DNA from: Tautonia sociabilis
GTDB lineage: Bacteria > Planctomycetota > Planctomycetia > Isosphaerales > Isosphaeraceae
Length of the DNA: 45,671 bases
Reading direction: 5' to 3'
Assembly (NCBI RefSeq): GCF_003977685.1
Contig: NZ_RYZH01000051.1
Span: 1 to 45,671 of the forward strand
Notes under the pieces: generated by a model
What the model saw: only the letters and a program-made list of their open reading frames with translations
The model's database searches: none
Told to the model about the DNA's origin: nothing
Translations under genes and position numbers: made by a program
Shown here: one piece after another, positions 28,401 to 37,755 of the stretch
Layout: every line of letters begins with the position of its first letter
Numbering within the stretch: position 1 is the stretch's first letter

Positions 28401-28549
28401 TGGATGTCATTCGCCAGGTCGCTGCCAGCGAACTCGGAGACGGCGAACCCATCGGGAATGTCCAGCCCGGCGACCTCGTCGGCGATCGAGCCGGGCGTTG
28501 GGCCAATCAATGAGATGATGGTGAGAATTAAGAACGATCGGATCGGCAT
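25478..28549 (-). CDS. PVC-type haem-binding dehydrogenase
   Basis: The 1023-residue exported protein starts at an ATG after GGAGG with signal peptide MPIRSFLILTIISLIGPTPG. The N-terminal half is a membrane-bound-dehydrogenase-type beta-propeller (GFAVSEFAGSDLANDIQCLT, DDDGDGRADRSEPFADAP, GGEHDAHAVRRGPDGWLYLI, YDSDNERCVSLPWYEPTR). The middle is HEAT-like alpha repeats. The C-terminus is a cytochrome c domain with CASCH (residues 900-904), GPDLAGVAGRF and a distal Met in QSLMPAGLLDELTD. This architecture is typical of Planctomycetes-Verrucomicrobia-Chlamydiae genomes and probably oxidises a sugar or related compound in the periplasm. It is the last gene of a three-gene operon, 20 bases after the amidase. 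Confidence 0.9.
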   Translation of the reverse strand: MPIRSFLILTIISLIGPTPGSIADEVAGLDIPDGFAVSEFAGSDLANDIQCLTIDPDGRVVVSGRGYIIILVDDDGDGRADRSEPFADAPKDGAMGLLWEGDSLFVVGDGGLHRYRDADGDDRADGPPELIRAVKTGGEHDAHAVRRGPDGWLYLILGNFAGVDASFASLPTSPIAEPVAGCLVRFSPDFSGSEIVADGFRNAYDFDFGPDGEIFTYDSDNERCVSLPWYEPTRLYHVVPGGHHGWLAPQRTETWRLPPEVEDVVPPVSAVDRGSPTGVVCYRHDAFPPRYRGGLFFLDWTFGRVYFARPERSGASFIAEPEVFLEASGTEGFAWTDVEVHPKSGELYLSIGGRGTRGAVYRVRFEGDAGASAARDAPETGDRPSQDSAPPPTPPRLLTTDRDPILPPGAVPERVGTDRLLAAASSDDSLQRLRALVELKRRHEAIAPETLIEAIRSNWDHADRLVRSASADLIAVLSPDQRSPLADDATTPVRRATLGFGIAAEDPEAALDLASRVLADPEAGPGPRLAAIRLVQVALGGQPDLALEGTVWEGYSPRFRPPALGVTAIVDKIGNHLVKMSSVNDSALDRERSRTLAVIESADPDALLQISSRLTAASDPVDDLHHLIVLGRLRGPRPPEVTSRVADALLALDRKLDARAARRDRNWPLRVSELCRGLGVRDAALASAVLAHPEFGRPDHALLALALRLDPAAAADRMLDRAGADPDYSWTPDVVAMVGARPSVRAINALRALWGSAGLDDAILPVLARDPSPEDRPKFVSGLRSAQPSTVSAALAALDAIGPSDDPAEWLALILALRRSAEPGQQRAIADLLSRSTRQAIGPDANAWASWFASADPDRAAALSGGDGVDAAAWARRLAGIDWSLGDAGRGLDVFRRAQCASCHSGNRAVGPDLAGVAGRFSREDLFTAIIQPSRDVADRYRSALVATDDGQIHQGIIIYDAVDRLILQAGATETIQLHPDSIERRQPLDQSLMPAGLLDELTDRDIADLDAYLRSLGSASAR

Positions 28550-28569
28550 CGATCGGATCCTCCGTCCGC

Positions 28570-29889
28570 TCAGGTCTGTCCGGGGGGCGGGAGTTCCGGT
28601 GCCCCCGCGGCAAGCCGGATGGCGCGCTCGGTGCGAAGGGCGAGGCCGAACAGGGAGGCGCCGAGGTCGGGCGGCGCTGCGCCGACGAGCTGGAGCCCCA
28701 GCGGCAGCCCCTCGGGATCGAGCCCGATCGGGTGGGTGATCGTCGGCAGACCGGCGAGGCTCCAGGGGGAGTTGAATGCGGGGTCGCCGGTCGTCTCGGG
28801 AGTCGGTGCGGGCCCGAGGGCGGCCGGCGTCAGCAGGGCGTCGACCTCGTTGAAGATCGCGTCGAACTCGTGGCGGAAGGCGTCCTGGAACCGCTTCGCC
28901 TCGAGGTACTCGACGGCGGAGACGCGGAGCCCGGCCTCGATCAGCGCCGTCATCCGGGTCGGGAAGCGGGCGGGATCCGACTCGAAGTCCCGGCGGTGGA
29001 AGGTGGCGGCCTCAGCCGACATGATGGCGAAATGGTGCCGGGCGAATTCCGGGAAATGGTCGGGCAGGGGGGCCTCGACGACTCGGATCCCGGCCTGGAT
29101 CAGCGCCGCGGTGGCGTGCTCCATCGCGTCGAGCATGGCGGGCTCGGACCGCTCTTCGAAGAATCCCCGGAGGCGGCCGATCCGCGTCGGTCCCGCCTTT
29201 GGGGCGAGGGGGACGTCGGCCATCAGGGCGAGATCCCCGACGGTGCGGGCGATGGGCCCCGGGTGGTCGAGACTTGGGGAGAGGGGAAGAATCCCATCCC
29301 CAGGCATCCGCCCGAATGCCGGCTTGAATCCGCAGACTCCGCAGAAGGAGGCTGGCCGGGTGATCGATCCTCCCGTCTGCGAGCCGAGCGCCCCGAGGCA
29401 CATCCCCTCGGCCACCGCCGCGGCCGAACCGCTCGACGATCCCCCGGGGGTGCGGCCAAGGTCCCAGGGGTTCCGGGTCGGCGGCGGGTCGATCCAGGCA
29501 TACGGGGTCGACACGGTCTTGCCGAGGATGACCGCTCCCCGGTTCCTGAGCATCCGGACCATCGCGGCGTCATCCTGGGAGATCGTTCCCTCCCAGCCGG
29601 GTCGGCCATGGGCCGAGGGGAGCCCCTTCACATCGATGATGTCCTTCACGCCGATCGGTATCCCGCCGAGCGGTCCGATCGGACGGCCGGCGCGGAGGTC
29701 GGCGTCGAGGCGGTCGGCCTGGGAGCGGGCGCCGTCGCGGTCGAGGAAGGCCCAGGCGCGGACGTCGGCCTCGCGGGCGTCGATGCGATCGAGGCAGGAT
29801 TCGAGGACCTCGCGGCAGGACCGGCGCCCGGACCGGATGGAGGCCAGGGCGCCGGCGATCGTCTCCTCGAAGGGGGGGAACAGCTCCAT
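28570..29889 (-). CDS. amidase signature family protein
   Basis: The 439-residue protein has the Ser-cisSer-Lys triad of the amidase signature family: Lys82 in IPIGVKDIID, the cis-Ser in RTPGGSSSGSAAAVAEG and nucleophile Ser175 in LGSQTGGSITRPASFCGVCG. It resembles GatA but lies alone, without gatB or gatC, so a catabolic amidase is more likely. I chose ATG at 29889. A GTG at 29901 overlaps the stop codon of the preceding gene as GTGA and could also be used; either way translation is probably coupled. No signal peptide is seen, so it should act in the cytoplasm, unlike both neighbours in the operon. Confidence 0.87.
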   Translation of the reverse strand: MELFPPFEETIAGALASIRSGRRSCREVLESCLDRIDAREADVRAWAFLDRDGARSQADRLDADLRAGRPIGPLGGIPIGVKDIIDVKGLPSAHGRPGWEGTISQDDAAMVRMLRNRGAVILGKTVSTPYAWIDPPPTRNPWDLGRTPGGSSSGSAAAVAEGMCLGALGSQTGGSITRPASFCGVCGFKPAFGRMPGDGILPLSPSLDHPGPIARTVGDLALMADVPLAPKAGPTRIGRLRGFFEERSEPAMLDAMEHATAALIQAGIRVVEAPLPDHFPEFARHHFAIMSAEAATFHRRDFESDPARFPTRMTALIEAGLRVSAVEYLEAKRFQDAFRHEFDAIFNEVDALLTPAALGPAPTPETTGDPAFNSPWSLAGLPTITHPIGLDPEGLPLGLQLVGAAPPDLGASLFGLALRTERAIRLAAGAPELPPPGQT

Positions 29890-29897
29890 CGGGGGGC

Positions 29898-30812
29898 TCA
29901 CTCGGCGTCAGCGGCGGTGGCGAGGATGTGGCCCTTGGCTTCCATCGGCACGGAGTAGACGGAGGTGCGGGCGGTGATGAACAGGGTCGTGCCGTCGGGG
30001 CCACCGAAGGCGCAATTCGAGGGGGCCTCGGGCACCCGGATGAAGCCCAGGGTGTTCCCGTTCGGCGCGACGACCTGGATGGAGCTGAGGGCCGGCTGGG
30101 TCAGGTAGAGGACCCCTCGGCTGTCAACGGTGAGGCCGTCGCCGCCTCGAGGGGGGGCACCGGCCGCCTGGCGGAGTTGGCAGAGCACGAGCTTCGCCCC
30201 CGGCTTGCCGGGCGACTCGATCGGGTACGACAGCACGTCGGGAGCGCCCGAGGGCAGGACGTAGAGCGTCTTGCCGCTGGGGGAAAGGAGCACGCCGTTG
30301 GGCCGGGGCAGGTCGGAGAGGATACGGGAGACGTTCCGCTCGGCGTCGATGTAGTAGACCGCCCCCGGGCCGGGGTCGGTGAAGTAGACGCCGCCGGCTC
30401 GGTCAAGGACGAGGTCATTCGGGCGGTCGAAGGGCTGGCCCTCGAAGGAGTCGGCCAGCACGGTGATCTCCTTGCTGTCCGGGTCGATCGCGATGACCCG
30501 CTTCGCTCCCCCCTGGCAGGCGATGATCTTCCCGGCGGGGTCGACCATCAGGCCGTTGCAGCCCTGGGAGTCCTCCAGGAACTTCGAGAGGGTGCCGTCG
30601 AGGGCGATCTTGTAAATGGTGTTGCCGCGGACGTCGGAGAAGTAGAGGTTGCCGTCCGCGTCGGACGCGGGGCCCTCGGTGAAGACAAGACCGGTGGCCA
30701 CGTGAGTCATCGGGCCGGTCGGGCCGACGGCCGGGATCGTCTCGGCGACCTGCTGCGGCCCGGCGACGACCAGCGCCGAGGCGACGAGGGCGACGGATGC
30801 GAGCGTGCTCAT
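29898..30812 (-). CDS. exported SMP-30/gluconolactonase family protein
   Basis: The 304-residue protein starts at an ATG after GGAGG, with signal peptide MSTLASVALVASALVVAG. The beta-propeller of the SMP-30/gluconolaconase/LRE-like family is clear: FTEGPASDADGNLYFSDV, CNGLMVDPAGKIIACQGG, DRPNDLVLDRAGGVYFTDPG, RPNGVLLSPSGKTLYVLPSG, GGDGLTVDSRGVLYLTQPA. The Glu, Asn and Asp residues that bind the divalent metal are kept in these segments. Relatives hydrolyse sugar lactones. It heads the operon with an amidase and a haem dehydrogenase, a set that could oxidise a sugar and open the resulting lactone; this is inference. Confidence 0.88.
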   Translation of the reverse strand: MSTLASVALVASALVVAGPQQVAETIPAVGPTGPMTHVATGLVFTEGPASDADGNLYFSDVRGNTIYKIALDGTLSKFLEDSQGCNGLMVDPAGKIIACQGGAKRVIAIDPDSKEITVLADSFEGQPFDRPNDLVLDRAGGVYFTDPGPGAVYYIDAERNVSRILSDLPRPNGVLLSPSGKTLYVLPSGAPDVLSYPIESPGKPGAKLVLCQLRQAAGAPPRGGDGLTVDSRGVLYLTQPALSSIQVVAPNGNTLGFIRVPEAPSNCAFGGPDGTTLFITARTSVYSVPMEAKGHILATAADAE

Positions 30813-30992
30813 GATCGGACCTCCGGCGGGGGGGATCGCTGCGATCGACCGATCGCTCGACTCGGAGACGCCCCCCGATCCTATCCCCGTCAGACGGGCA
30901 TGCCTAGCGGGGTGGCATTCCCGAGGGGGGTGGCCGTAGGATCGATCGGTTCGCATCGCGATCGCGCCCGCTTCGTCGGATCGGAGGATCCC

Positions 30993-31574
30993 GTGCAGTC
31001 CGTCTGCGTCTATTGCGGCTCCAGTCACGGGGCCGACCCCGCCTTCGCCGACGCCGCCCGGGCCGTCGGCCTCCTGATCGCCGAGTCCGGCCGGACGCTC
31101 GTCTACGGCGGCGGCCACGTGGGATTGATGGGAGTGGTCGCCGACTCCGCCCTGGCCGCGGGAGGCCGGGTCGTGGGAGTGATCCCCAGGACCCTGATGG
31201 AGCGAGAAGTCGGCCACGGGGCCTTGACCGAGCTGCACGTCGTGGAGTCGATGCACGAGCGCAAGGCACTCATGGCCGACCTCTCCGACGGCTTCCTCGC
31301 CTTGCCCGGTGGAGTCGGCACGATGGAGGAGTTCTTCGAGACCTGGACCTGGGCCGTGCTCGGCCTGCACGGCAAGCCCTTCGGCCTGCTCGATGTGGCT
31401 GGCTTCTACGCTGCGCTGCTGGCGTTCCTCGACCGCCTGCTGGAGCAGGGGTTCCTCCGGGAGCACCACCGCGCCATGCTGCTCGTCGGCCGGGATCCCG
31501 GAGCGCTGATCGACGCGATGGACGCGTACCAGGCCCCCGAAGTGCCCCGGTGGATCGGCCGGGACGAAACCTGA
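30993..31574 (+). CDS. LOG family protein (Rossman fold nucleotide-binding; TIGR00730 type)
   Basis: The 193-residue protein starts with GTG five bases after GGAGG and reads VQSVCVYCGSSHGADP. The family motifs are TLVYGGGHVGLMGVVADSAL, the glutamate-containing helix MHERKALMADLSDGFLALPG, and PGGVGTMEEFFE, which binds nucleotide and is catalytic in cytokinin-activating LOG enzymes. These hydrolyse cytokinin nucleotides or AMP to base and ribose 5-phosphate. The gene is divergent from the SMP-30 operon, with 180 bases between the starts. Confidence 0.92.
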   Translation: MQSVCVYCGSSHGADPAFADAARAVGLLIAESGRTLVYGGGHVGLMGVVADSALAAGGRVVGVIPRTLMEREVGHGALTELHVVESMHERKALMADLSDGFLALPGGVGTMEEFFETWTWAVLGLHGKPFGLLDVAGFYAALLAFLDRLLEQGFLREHHRAMLLVGRDPGALIDAMDAYQAPEVPRWIGRDET

Positions 31575-31652
31575 TCCCGATCGTCCGGGGGGCAACCCGA
31601 ACGCCGAGATCGCCCCGACCGGGCCTTCCGGCATCGGGACGGGAGGCATGGT

Positions 31653-31695
31653 CGCGAGGAGCCGAGCGGGCGGGGCGCGGCCCGGCTCCCTCGCG
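31653..31695. terminator. bidirectional terminator hairpin between LOG and secreted-unknown genes
   Basis: CGCGAGGAGCCG (31653-31664) pairs with CGGCTCCCTCGCG (31683-31695) with one bulged C. It lies in the 170-base gap between two convergent stop codons. No T-run. Confidence 0.45.
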
Positions 31696-31744
31696 GTTCA
31701 AACGCCGGAGGAGCCGGGCCCGGACGCGACCTCGGATCGGTCGC

Positions 31745-33106
31745 TCAGCGGCTCGCGGGCTCGAGCTCCACCTCGCATTCGCGAGGTCCGTAGCCCAGCA
31801 CGGTCCCGAAGCCGCTAATGGCGCCGTCTTCGGAGAAGACCAGCTCGAGCTCCGCCTGGAGACCTCCTCGCTTGGCCTCGACCAGTCGGAGGGAGTCCAC
31901 CTCGGAGCCGTCCTCGTTCCGAGAGACCGAGAGGCGGCCGTTGAGCACCTTGATCTGCTTCCGGTCGTGGCGAACGAAAAAGGTGATCCGGGCCGCTCGG
32001 TGGTTGGGCTGGTCGTCGAAGGAGATGAAATCAATCGCGAGCTTCATCTCGCGACCGTCGGGTTCGGTGACGAGGCCCTCGTAGCGCTTCCCCTTGGAGG
32101 TCAGGGCGATCAGCCGATCGACCTCCCGGCGCAGCTCCCCGGGCACCAGTTCCGGGGCGCCGGGCAACTCCGGGGCGTCGGACTCGCCCTCGGCGGTGGA
32201 ATATCGATAGAGCATCACCCGGGGCGACTTGCGGAGCATCTTGGGGACGGTCTCGAACAGGCGAAGGTTCCTCCCCTGCCACCGAAACTGGTCGCACCAA
32301 ACCTGGAGATTGGCGGCCGCGGGAATGGGCTCGGGAACGGCCACCGAGGTCAGGTTGGAGACCAGCAGCAGCGGCAGCCGGATCGACTCTCCCGGCGACC
32401 ATTGGTCGACGAAGAACCAGTGAGGCTCGGCCTCGTTCTCCCGGAAGGCGTTCTGGCTGCTATCGAAGCAAACCGTCACATTGGTAAGCGTGTGGTTCGT
32501 CTGGTTGGTGAGCCGCAGCTCCCCGAGCTGTTTGGTGATCGCACCGTTGATCTTCCGGCTCAAATACAGCAAGCCCGGGGCGATCGGCATACCGTCAACC
32601 TCCGGGCCCGCGAGGCGATCGGCGATCGGCTGGAGGAGCTCCCAGGCCTCGTTGTGCTGAACCTTCGCCTCCCAGAACAGCTTGACCGAAGCGTTGGCGA
32701 TCCGCCGGTGGGTCCGGAAGGCGGTACTGAAGTCATCCAGTCCGCGATCAATCGAGTCCTGGCTACCCAGCATCGCCTTCATACCCAGCAGCATTCCCTC
32801 CCCCATCAGGGCCTGGGTCGAGTCGTTCATGCTGTGCCAGGCCACGCCGTAGACCTCGCAGACCGCGACCGCCGCCTGGGCGGTTGATCGGATGTAGGGG
32901 TGCTTCGGGTCCAGGTCGATCAGTTGTCCGGCTCGTTTGCCGGCCACTCGCTTTAGCAGGAGCCGAACCGACTCGCCCTGGGCGTGGTCCATCGAAATGA
33001 GCGTCGCGATGTCGCGATACTCCCGCAGGACCTGTTCCCGAGCGGAGGAGTCTTGGACGGTCGCCGAGGACGCGACCACGAGCGAAACGAGGGTCGCTGT
33101 CAGCAT
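31745..33106 (-). CDS. exported protein of unknown function
   Basis: The 453-residue protein starts at ATG (33106) with signal peptide MLTATLVSLVVASSATVQ. It has no family I recognise. The N-terminal half is helical (LREYRDIATLISMDHAQGES, AAVAVCEVYGVAWHSMND). The middle is rich in beta structure (LRLTNQTNHTLTNVTVCFDS, WFFVDQWSPGESIRLPLLLV) and resembles a carbohydrate-binding or immunoglobulin-like module. The C-terminal part repeats strands ending ECEVELEPASR. I see no catalytic motif. It lies 133 bases downstream of hemL on the same strand and is likely a separate unit. Longer starts upstream would hide the signal peptide. Confidence 0.7.
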   Translation of the reverse strand: MLTATLVSLVVASSATVQDSSAREQVLREYRDIATLISMDHAQGESVRLLLKRVAGKRAGQLIDLDPKHPYIRSTAQAAVAVCEVYGVAWHSMNDSTQALMGEGMLLGMKAMLGSQDSIDRGLDDFSTAFRTHRRIANASVKLFWEAKVQHNEAWELLQPIADRLAGPEVDGMPIAPGLLYLSRKINGAITKQLGELRLTNQTNHTLTNVTVCFDSSQNAFRENEAEPHWFFVDQWSPGESIRLPLLLVSNLTSVAVPEPIPAAANLQVWCDQFRWQGRNLRLFETVPKMLRKSPRVMLYRYSTAEGESDAPELPGAPELVPGELRREVDRLIALTSKGKRYEGLVTEPDGREMKLAIDFISFDDQPNHRAARITFFVRHDRKQIKVLNGRLSVSRNEDGSEVDSLRLVEAKRGGLQAELELVFSEDGAISGFGTVLGYGPRECEVELEPASR

Positions 33107-33239
33107 CGATCTCACATCCTTTAACGCACTTACGACATTTATTCGCCAGCAAGCGTCTCCAGTGTACGCCGCGTCGCGTCGGGCGGTCAACCAGACCGCC
33201 CCGCGTCCACCGAGGTCGGCTCCGATCCCTGGGCCTGGG

Positions 33240-34571
<1,332 letters not shown>

Positions 34572-34663
34572 GTCGTCTTCGTCTTCGGTGAGAGAGGCTC
34601 GGGCTCGGACTTGGACTCGGGCGATCGTCCGCTGCCAGCATAGCCGTCGGCCCGGCAGAGGGG

Positions 34664-34712
34664 GAGGGGAGCGCTCACTCGGGAGTCTCGAGCTTCGCGG
34701 TCCGCTCCCCTC
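34664..34712. promoter_or_regulatory. inverted repeat in the hemL divergent intergenic region
   Basis: GAGGGGAGCG (34664-34673) and CGCTCCCCTC (34703-34712) form a perfect 10-bp inverted repeat with a 29-base spacer, which itself holds a short CTCG/CGAG repeat. It lies between the divergent starts of hemL and the coiled-coil protein gene and could be an operator or leader hairpin. Confidence 0.3.
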
Positions 34713-34836
34713 GCCGCCTGCGACTCCGAGCACGACGCGCGAACCTTTTCTCTCATTTTCACTGGCGACCTCCCCCCCGATCGGAGAGGATCGACCCGAG
34801 ACCTCGAACCCCGTCGCTCCCCTGGAGGATCGATCC

Positions 34837-35241
34837 ATGTCGTCGCGTTACGACCCCGCGAACCGGCCGGGCGGATCGGATGGCTCCGGCATCGGGTGGT
34901 CGCTGCTCCTGCTGCTTCTGGCCGGCCTCTCGGGCGGGAGCATCCTCCTCGCCGTGCAACAACGGCGTCTGGTCGTCCTGGAGCGACAGCAGGCGCTGGC
35001 CAAACACGTCCGGGCGCAGCAAGCGCTGGAAGAGGCGAGACGGGCCTCCGCCCTGGCCAGCGCGGACGACCGACCGAGGGCCGCCGAACGCGGCGAGCAG
35101 GCTGGCAACGAAGCGGCCCTCCCCGACTCCATCGAGGCGCTCCAACAGGAAAACGCCAGGCTCCGAGCGGAAATCAACCGGCTCCGCGACGCGATCGAAG
35201 CGGCCAACCCCGATTCGGCCCCCGCCGGAGCGTCCCCCTGA
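34837..35241 (+). CDS. small single-pass membrane protein with coiled coil
   Basis: The 134-residue protein starts at ATG after GGAGG. One membrane helix (GWSLLLLLLAGLSGGSILLA, about 26-45) is followed by Arg/Glu/Ala-rich helices (RLVVLERQQALAKHVRAQQA) and a second leucine-patterned segment (SIEALQQENARLRAEINRLR) typical of a coiled coil. No family is recognised. It may be a scaffold or envelope-linking protein. It is divergent from hemL and 204 bases before the CBM9-like gene. Confidence 0.65.
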   Translation: MSSRYDPANRPGGSDGSGIGWSLLLLLLAGLSGGSILLAVQQRRLVVLERQQALAKHVRAQQALEEARRASALASADDRPRAAERGEQAGNEAALPDSIEALQQENARLRAEINRLRDAIEAANPDSAPAGASP

Positions 35242-35445
35242 CTCGGCTCCGGTGCCGGTCGGGCAGGGGAAGGACTTCGAGATCGCTGGAGTCGATCGCC
35301 ACCGAGCAGGCCTCGGCCTCCGGGTGGCGGGCCGAGCGGGTGGTCCCGGGCGGTGGGGCGTCGTCCGCCCGGGAGGAGACGGATAATCTAGTCGTCCGAA
35401 GCCCTCCCGCCCCGGATCCGTCCCGATTTCGGAGGTTCGACCGCC

Positions 35446-36504
35446 ATGCTGACCTTGCCGATGCTGGCTCTGCTCTTGCCGGCCTCGCCGGCCGACGACC
35501 CGCCCCCCGTTCCCGAGCCCCGGGGATACGTCGCCTCCCGGGCGCCGGGGCCAATCACGATCGACGGCCTCCTGGACGATCCCGGCTGGGAGGGCATCCC
35601 CTGGACCGAGACGTTCGTCGATATCGAGGGGGACGTGAAGCCCCTCCCCCGGTTCCAGACCCGGGCGAAGATGGCCTGGGACGACCGCTTCTTCTACATC
35701 GCCGCCGACCTGGAGGAGCCCCACGTCTGGGGCACGCTCACCGAGCACGACTCGGTCATCTTCCGGGACAACGACTTCGAGGTCTTCATCGACCCCGACG
35801 GCGACAACCACCAGTACTACGAGTTCGAGATCAACGCCCTGAACACCGGCTGGGATCTCCGCCTGGTGAAGCCCTACCGCGACGGCGGCCCGGCGCTGAA
35901 TGAGTGGGAGATCCCCGGCCTGAAGACCGCCGTGCACGTCCGGGGGACGCTCAACGACTCCTCGGACGAGGACGACGGCTGGTCGGTCGAGATCGCCATG
36001 CCCTGGTCCGTGCTCTCCGAGTTCACCGCGATGCCCTGCCCCCCCCGGGACGGCGACCGCTGGCGGGTGAACTTCTCCCGGGTGGAATGGCTGCACCGGG
36101 TCGTCGATGGAACCTACCAGAAGGTGCCGGACCGAAGGGAAGACAACTGGGTCTGGTCGCCGCAGGGGGTGATCGACATGCATCGCCCCGAGCGCTGGGG
36201 AGACGTCCAGTTCTCGACCGCCCCTCCCGGCACCGTCGCCTTCCAGCCCGACCCCGCCCGGCCGGCCCGAGACTTCCTGCACCGGGTGTATGAGGCCCAG
36301 AAGTCGTATCACCGGGAGCATGGCCGATTCGCCGAGTCGTTCGAGGAGCTGGGGATCGACCCGGCCGGGTGGACCTCCCCTCAGCTCGAGACAACCGGCG
36401 ACGGCTACACCGCCTCGGTGATCGCCCCCGGCGAGGAGGGCGAGCCCCCCCGTCGGTGGACGATCCGGCAGGATTCGCTGCTTACGTCCGGGCCGGCATC
36501 CTGA
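35446..36504 (+). CDS. exported carbohydrate-binding family 9-like protein
   Basis: The 352-residue protein starts at ATG after GGAGG with a short signal peptide (MLTLPMLALLLPASPA). A CBM9-like domain spans about 25-225: ITIDGLLDDPGWEGIPWTE, FQTRAKMAWDDRFFYIAADL, DNDFEVFIDPDGDNHQYYEF, DGWSVEIAMPWSVLSEF. These domains bind sugars or polysaccharides and occur in many planctomycete exoproteins. The C-terminal part (ARDFLHRVYEAQKSYHREHG, FAESFEELGIDP) resembles a type-II-pilin-like tail without the methylation site. It probably binds a surface or environmental glycan. Confidence 0.8.
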   Translation: MLTLPMLALLLPASPADDPPPVPEPRGYVASRAPGPITIDGLLDDPGWEGIPWTETFVDIEGDVKPLPRFQTRAKMAWDDRFFYIAADLEEPHVWGTLTEHDSVIFRDNDFEVFIDPDGDNHQYYEFEINALNTGWDLRLVKPYRDGGPALNEWEIPGLKTAVHVRGTLNDSSDEDDGWSVEIAMPWSVLSEFTAMPCPPRDGDRWRVNFSRVEWLHRVVDGTYQKVPDRREDNWVWSPQGVIDMHRPERWGDVQFSTAPPGTVAFQPDPARPARDFLHRVYEAQKSYHREHGRFAESFEELGIDPAGWTSPQLETTGDGYTASVIAPGEEGEPPRRWTIRQDSLLTSGPAS

Positions 36505-36975
36505 CCGCCCCGGAATTCAGAACACGGTCGGGACGGAGCCCGACCCCACCATGCTCCCTCTCCCCAGGGAGGAGTGTCAGCCCCGGTGACGAGGTCCGCC
36601 AGGCCACCCGCCGATCGGCCCCCCACCACGTCCCTTGACCGATCTCGGGGCGATGCCGCCCCCAGCGATCGGCTTGGGGCCGTCGCAGACCTCGATCCGC
36701 CTGGCCTCCCTGATCGGAGGCCTCCCGACCGCGAGGGAACTCACCGTCGGCCGGACGACGGAGGCGGAAGGGCTCGACGAGCCCTCGAGCCCCCGCGCCA
36801 GGACAATTCGACCTCGGGAGGTCAGACTCCCGGTGCCGGGGTCTCCTCGACCCCGGCGACCTGGAACCCTCTCGCTCCGAGCGTCATGCAAGCCGAGTCA
36901 TCCAGTCCCCTCCCGAATCGGGATCGGGATCCGGAGCGGCGTCCGGCTCATCTCCCCGATCGTCGGGAGGAGGGG
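36505..36975. other. non-coding region between convergent CBM9-like and YceI genes
   Basis: About 470 bases with no supported gene. It holds a palindromic GACCTC/GAGGTC pair at 36810-36823 and a strong hairpin at 36835-36857 (listed separately). Confidence 0.4.
36835..36857. terminator. perfect 9-bp hairpin between convergent genes
   Basis: GCCGGGGTC (36835-36843) pairs with GACCCCGGC (36849-36857) around a five-base loop. It lies between convergent genes and can act on both strands, mainly for the YceI operon, whose stop lies 118 bases away. Confidence 0.4.
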
Positions 36976-37755
36976 TCACTCGGCGGCCGAGGAGCCGCGA
37001 GGGGCGTCGATGTCGAGGCGGATGACGACGTCCTTGTTGATGATCCGGTCGCGGACATCCGAGTCGGCGCCGTAGACGATGCCCCAGATCGTGCGGTCGA
37101 TCTTGAACTCGGAGTCGAGCGTCACGGCCGAGTCGGTCACGGCCACCGTCGCCGGGAAGGTGACCGACTTGGTGACGCCATGCATTGTCAGGTTCCCGGT
37201 CACCTCGTGCGTCGCCCCCTCGGCGCCGGCCGAGGCCGGGGTGATGGACGTGGAGACGAACTCGGACTCGGGATAGGTGTTCACCTCGAAGAAATCCTCA
37301 TTCTTGAGGTGCCCGGTCAGCTGGTCGTTGTCCGACCAGAGGGAGTTCATATCGATGGTCGCCGACACCGAGACCACCTCCCCCTCGGGGTTCAGCACGA
37401 ACCGCCCGGAAAAGGTCTTGAAGCCGCCGTCGTGCCCGCCGCCGACGAGCTTCGAGCCGAAGAAGCCGATCGACGAGTTCGAGCCGTCGAAGAGAACCGA
37501 CTCGCCGCCCTCGGCAGCGACGGCCGGCTCCGACTCCGGCTCGGCGGCTCCCTGGAGATCGGGCTCGGCGTTGGCGTTGGCGTCGGCATCGGCCTCGAAC
37601 TCGGTCACGCTCAAGGCCGCCACGGGGTCGGAGTCGGCAACGGGCTGGGCCTCGCCGACCTTGGCGGCGGTGACGTCGGCGGTCGGGTCGGAGCAGCCGG
37701 CGATCATCAGGACGGCCAGGGCGAGCATCGCGGACCATCGGGCGATCACGTTCAT
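36976..37755 (-). CDS. YceI-family lipoprotein
   Basis: The 259-residue protein is a lipoprotein: signal with lipobox LMIAGC. A linker rich in Ala, Asp and Glu (DADANANAEPDLQGAAEPES) leads to the YceI beta-barrel: SIGFFGSKLVGGGHDGGFKT, VSATIDMNSLW, TGHLKNEDFFEVNTYPESEF, THEVTGNLTMHGVTKSVTFP, DRTIWGIVYGADSDVRDRII. YceI proteins bind polyisoprenoid lipids and are thought to act in lipid or stress metabolism. Its ATG overlaps the MarR stop codon as ATGA, so translation is coupled to the regulator. MarR-YceI pairing suggests the barrel is induced by the ligand of the regulator. Confidence 0.9.
   Translation of the reverse strand: MNVIARWSAMLALAVLMIAGCSDPTADVTAAKVGEAQPVADSDPVAALSVTEFEADADANANAEPDLQGAAEPESEPAVAAEGGESVLFDGSNSSIGFFGSKLVGGGHDGGFKTFSGRFVLNPEGEVVSVSATIDMNSLWSDNDQLTGHLKNEDFFEVNTYPESEFVSTSITPASAGAEGATHEVTGNLTMHGVTKSVTFPATVAVTDSAVTLDSEFKIDRTIWGIVYGADSDVRDRIINKDVVIRLDIDAPRGSSAAE

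Noticed and set aside
25613..28513. 966-codon plus-strand open frame opposite the haem dehydrogenase gene
   Set aside because: Same reason: antisense shadow of a recognised gene.
28570..29901. GatA subunit of Glu-tRNA(Gln) amidotransferase
   Set aside because: The amidase core fits, but no gatB/gatC is adjacent and the operon context is catabolic.
30813..30992. Sigma-54 promoter between the SMP-30 operon and LOG gene (TGGCAT segment)
   Set aside because: The second conserved element (TTGC) is not at the required spacing.
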